From Mucilaginibacter sp. PPCGB 2223 (GTDB lineage: Bacteria > Bacteroidota > Bacteroidia > Sphingobacteriales > Sphingobacteriaceae), in NCBI RefSeq assembly GCF_001705515.1, contig NZ_MDJS01000001.1, positions 806,001 to 870,000 on the forward strand: a stretch of DNA of 64,000 nt, given 5' to 3'. The notes beneath the pieces are model-generated. The model saw only the letters and a list, made by a program, of their open reading frames with translations. It ran no database searches and was not told the origin of the DNA. The position numbers were made by a program, and so were the translations under genes. Below, in pieces: positions 62,587 to 64,000 of the stretch. The first letter of the stretch is position 1; every line of letters starts with the position of its first letter.

Positions 62587-62633
62587 TGTAGCTATTTGAC
62601 TACAAATATAAATGTAGTTATTTAACTACACAA
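62587..62633 (-). promoter_or_regulatory. ArsR promoter with two palindromic operators
   Basis: On the minus strand TTG at 62633-62631, a 20-base spacer, then TATATTTG (62610-62603) fit the phylum's promoter. The perfect palindrome TGTAGTTATTTAACTACA (62613-62630) fills the spacer exactly; a second, imperfect copy TGTAGCTATTTGACTACA (62587-62604) covers the transcription start, 2 bases before the start codon. Confidence 0.8.
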
Positions 62634-62851
62634 TTTATTTGAAGATTTTTTTTAAATGAAGAAATGTAGAAGGAGGGAAGCCTTATTTTTAAGATATGAG
62701 AATTTTACTTTTACATCGTCTGGAAGTAAGGAAACAATCAAAAAATCTCTAAACAGGCAAACAGTTTTTGCTAAACGTATTTCCACGTTACAAAGGCCGA
62801 TTTAAAGATCGGCGATCTGGACATTAGCCATCAACTCCCTGATATCTGTGC

Positions 62852-64000
62852 CTAAGGGGTTATTTTAGAATTTTTCCATTGATTAATGTCGCTGAGGTGG
62901 GTTACTTGGGGTAATACAATCTCAGCGGAATAAGGGTGCATTTTTATCAATAATTCCCGCAAGGTTTTTACGTTCGCCTCTTTAAGCTGCTGGTCGATTT
63001 CCTGCTGGGAATAAAGTAATTGGTAACGTCTGGAAAGTTCACTGATGAATTCGGGCGTATATATATAATTAATGATCGCCGTCTGTTGCATTTGCTCGAT
63101 AGGTTTTAAAAATATAACCGCGTCATACGCATCGTCCATTTTGGTACCGGGTTTAACATTGAGCATCAGGTTTCCTACATAAGCATCTGTGCCAAATGGG
63201 GTATGATTGATATCAATTGCAACAGGGTAATTATTATATTTATCTGCGGCGTAGTCCCACAATCCATTAGCCATCCGGTCAAAATGATAGTTGAATCGTT
63301 CTGTTCCTGCTGCAGAGACGGATGTGCCGGGAGCAAGTTTCTTTACGGATTCTATAAACAAAGTGGCATTATTAATACGGATCGAATAAGTTTTGCCTGG
63401 ATTCCACTCATTAAAATAAGTATTGCAGTTCCATTGCAGTTGACCGTTTTTAGCACTAATCGCCTTGTAAGCATGCCTTGTATTGGTTAAGAATATGCCA
63501 CGTTCTGCTCCCTGGAAATGAAGCATGATATTGAGTATCGTCTGATACATATGGAAATCATAGTCGGCCAATGCATCACGAAAGGCGGCTAAGTCCTGCC
63601 TGTCGTTTATTCCACCCCAGTATACCGGAAAACCAACAGCGTAGACCTTGATTTTTTCGTTTGGCGGCAGTATTTGATTTACATGATAGATTGTTTTAAA
63701 CAGGTCGAAATACGTTTGGTATGGAAAACCTGTGCTATAGTCGTCTTGAAAAGCACGAAAAAGTAATGTCGAATCACAAACCGGCGAGTTTAAATAGGCA
63801 TTGATATATTTTTGGCTATTGCTCGGAACCACTTCTAAAAAAATATTGAGCTTTCGGCTGATAGAAGTGTCGCTTGCTATCTGCTGATAAAAAACAAATG
63901 GATCGGCCGCACTATGCAGCCCATCATCAAAGATCAGCAATGGATGGCTCGATAATTTTTCTTTTACAAATTCGAGAGGTCGTTTACCGTTTTTTACCAA
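62852..64000 (-). CDS. Unrecognised protein, 5' part outside the window
   Basis: At least 382 residues are visible; the frame is still open at the window edge, so the true start is probably beyond it. Visible blocks: HPLLIFDDGLHSAADPFVFYQQ, NIFLEVVPSNSQKYINAYL, IKVYAVGFPVYWGGINDRQD, ERGIFLTNTRHAYKAI, VAIDINHTPFG. The alternation of an acidic DGLHS motif, an E-V-V-P strand and a TRH motif recalls the erythromycin-esterase/ChaN-like metal hydrolase fold, but I am not certain. It stands alone behind a short hairpin region (62,800-62,815). Confidence 0.5.
   Translation of the reverse strand: MVKNGKRPLEFVKEKLSSHPLLIFDDGLHSAADPFVFYQQIASDTSISRKLNIFLEVVPSNSQKYINAYLNSPVCDSTLLFRAFQDDYSTGFPYQTYFDLFKTIYHVNQILPPNEKIKVYAVGFPVYWGGINDRQDLAAFRDALADYDFHMYQTILNIMLHFQGAERGIFLTNTRHAYKAISAKNGQLQWNCNTYFNEWNPGKTYSIRINNATLFIESVKKLAPGTSVSAAGTERFNYHFDRMANGLWDYAADKYNNYPVAIDINHTPFGTDAYVGNLMLNVKPGTKMDDAYDAVIFLKPIEQMQQTAIINYIYTPEFISELSRRYQLLYSQQEIDQQLKEANVKTLRELLIKMHPYSAEIVLPQVTHLSDINQWKNSKITP

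Noticed and set aside
1..64000. tRNA and rRNA genes
   Set aside because: I looked through the gaps for cloverleaf or rRNA-like sequence and found none; a covariance-model scan would be decisive.

Overview
This 64-kb window comes from a chromosome of a Bacteroidetes bacterium, most probably family Sphingobacteriaceae (Mucilaginibacter/Pedobacter type). The evidence is a eukaryote-like type II glutamine synthetase, few Shine-Dalgarno sites, TAnnTTTG-type promoters lying almost on start codons, lipoprotein/SusCD-era surface proteins, RHS proteins with a RHS core but no PAAR, and the C-terminal surface domain ending in a coiled coil that is common in this phylum. No rRNA, tRNA or CRISPR was seen.

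Layout. 0-1.6 kb: minus-strand YCII protein, Tat-exported glycosylasparaginase and the start of cutC. 1.7-8.4 kb: housekeeping plus-strand genes (DUF2520 protein, 2Fe-2S ferredoxin, IscX, kdsC, maf), two paralogous Cys-motif proteins (the second cut by an in-frame stop), then an Lgt-like membrane enzyme overlapping a Tes/MJ0619-type radical SAM gene and two tiny membrane proteins. 8.4-13 kb: Ppx/GppA, grpE-dnaJ, argE-type deacetylase. 13.2-18.6 kb: tripartite RND efflux operon. 18.7-25.9 kb: deacetylase, S1/P1 nuclease, SAM hydrolase, PhoH, purC, STAS protein, RNase Z, CYTH, PAP2-like protein. 26.4-31 kb: GlnII, then a GS-like/kinase/HAD cluster. 31-34.4 kb: small proteins, beta-lactamase-fold hydrolase, Spy-like protein, SDR.

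34.9-60.8 kb is the accessory region. A LamG-type surface protein precedes a tight seven-gene operon (37.7-59.1 kb): a predicted outer-membrane barrel, a secreted Ig-like protein, a lipoprotein, a giant RHS-associated surface protein (split by a frameshift near 43,713), a membrane-anchored periplasmic protein, a 2975-residue RHS protein whose C-terminus is a GH108 muramidase, and a secreted DUF1311/LprI-type lysozyme inhibitor. I read this as a peptidoglycan-degrading polymorphic toxin with a lysozyme-inhibitor immunity protein. Directly behind it lies a second, broken cassette: a toxin-like tail and a YwqK-type MORN protein, bracketed by 120-bp direct repeats that are the left end of a decayed REP-associated tyrosine transposase element.

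60.8-64 kb: an ArsR-SRPBCC-DoxX-DUF4256 operon with two operators placed on its promoter, and an unrecognised partial gene at the window edge. Throughout the window, gene gaps carry unusual hairpins whose arms are built from short repeated words; six clear examples are listed.
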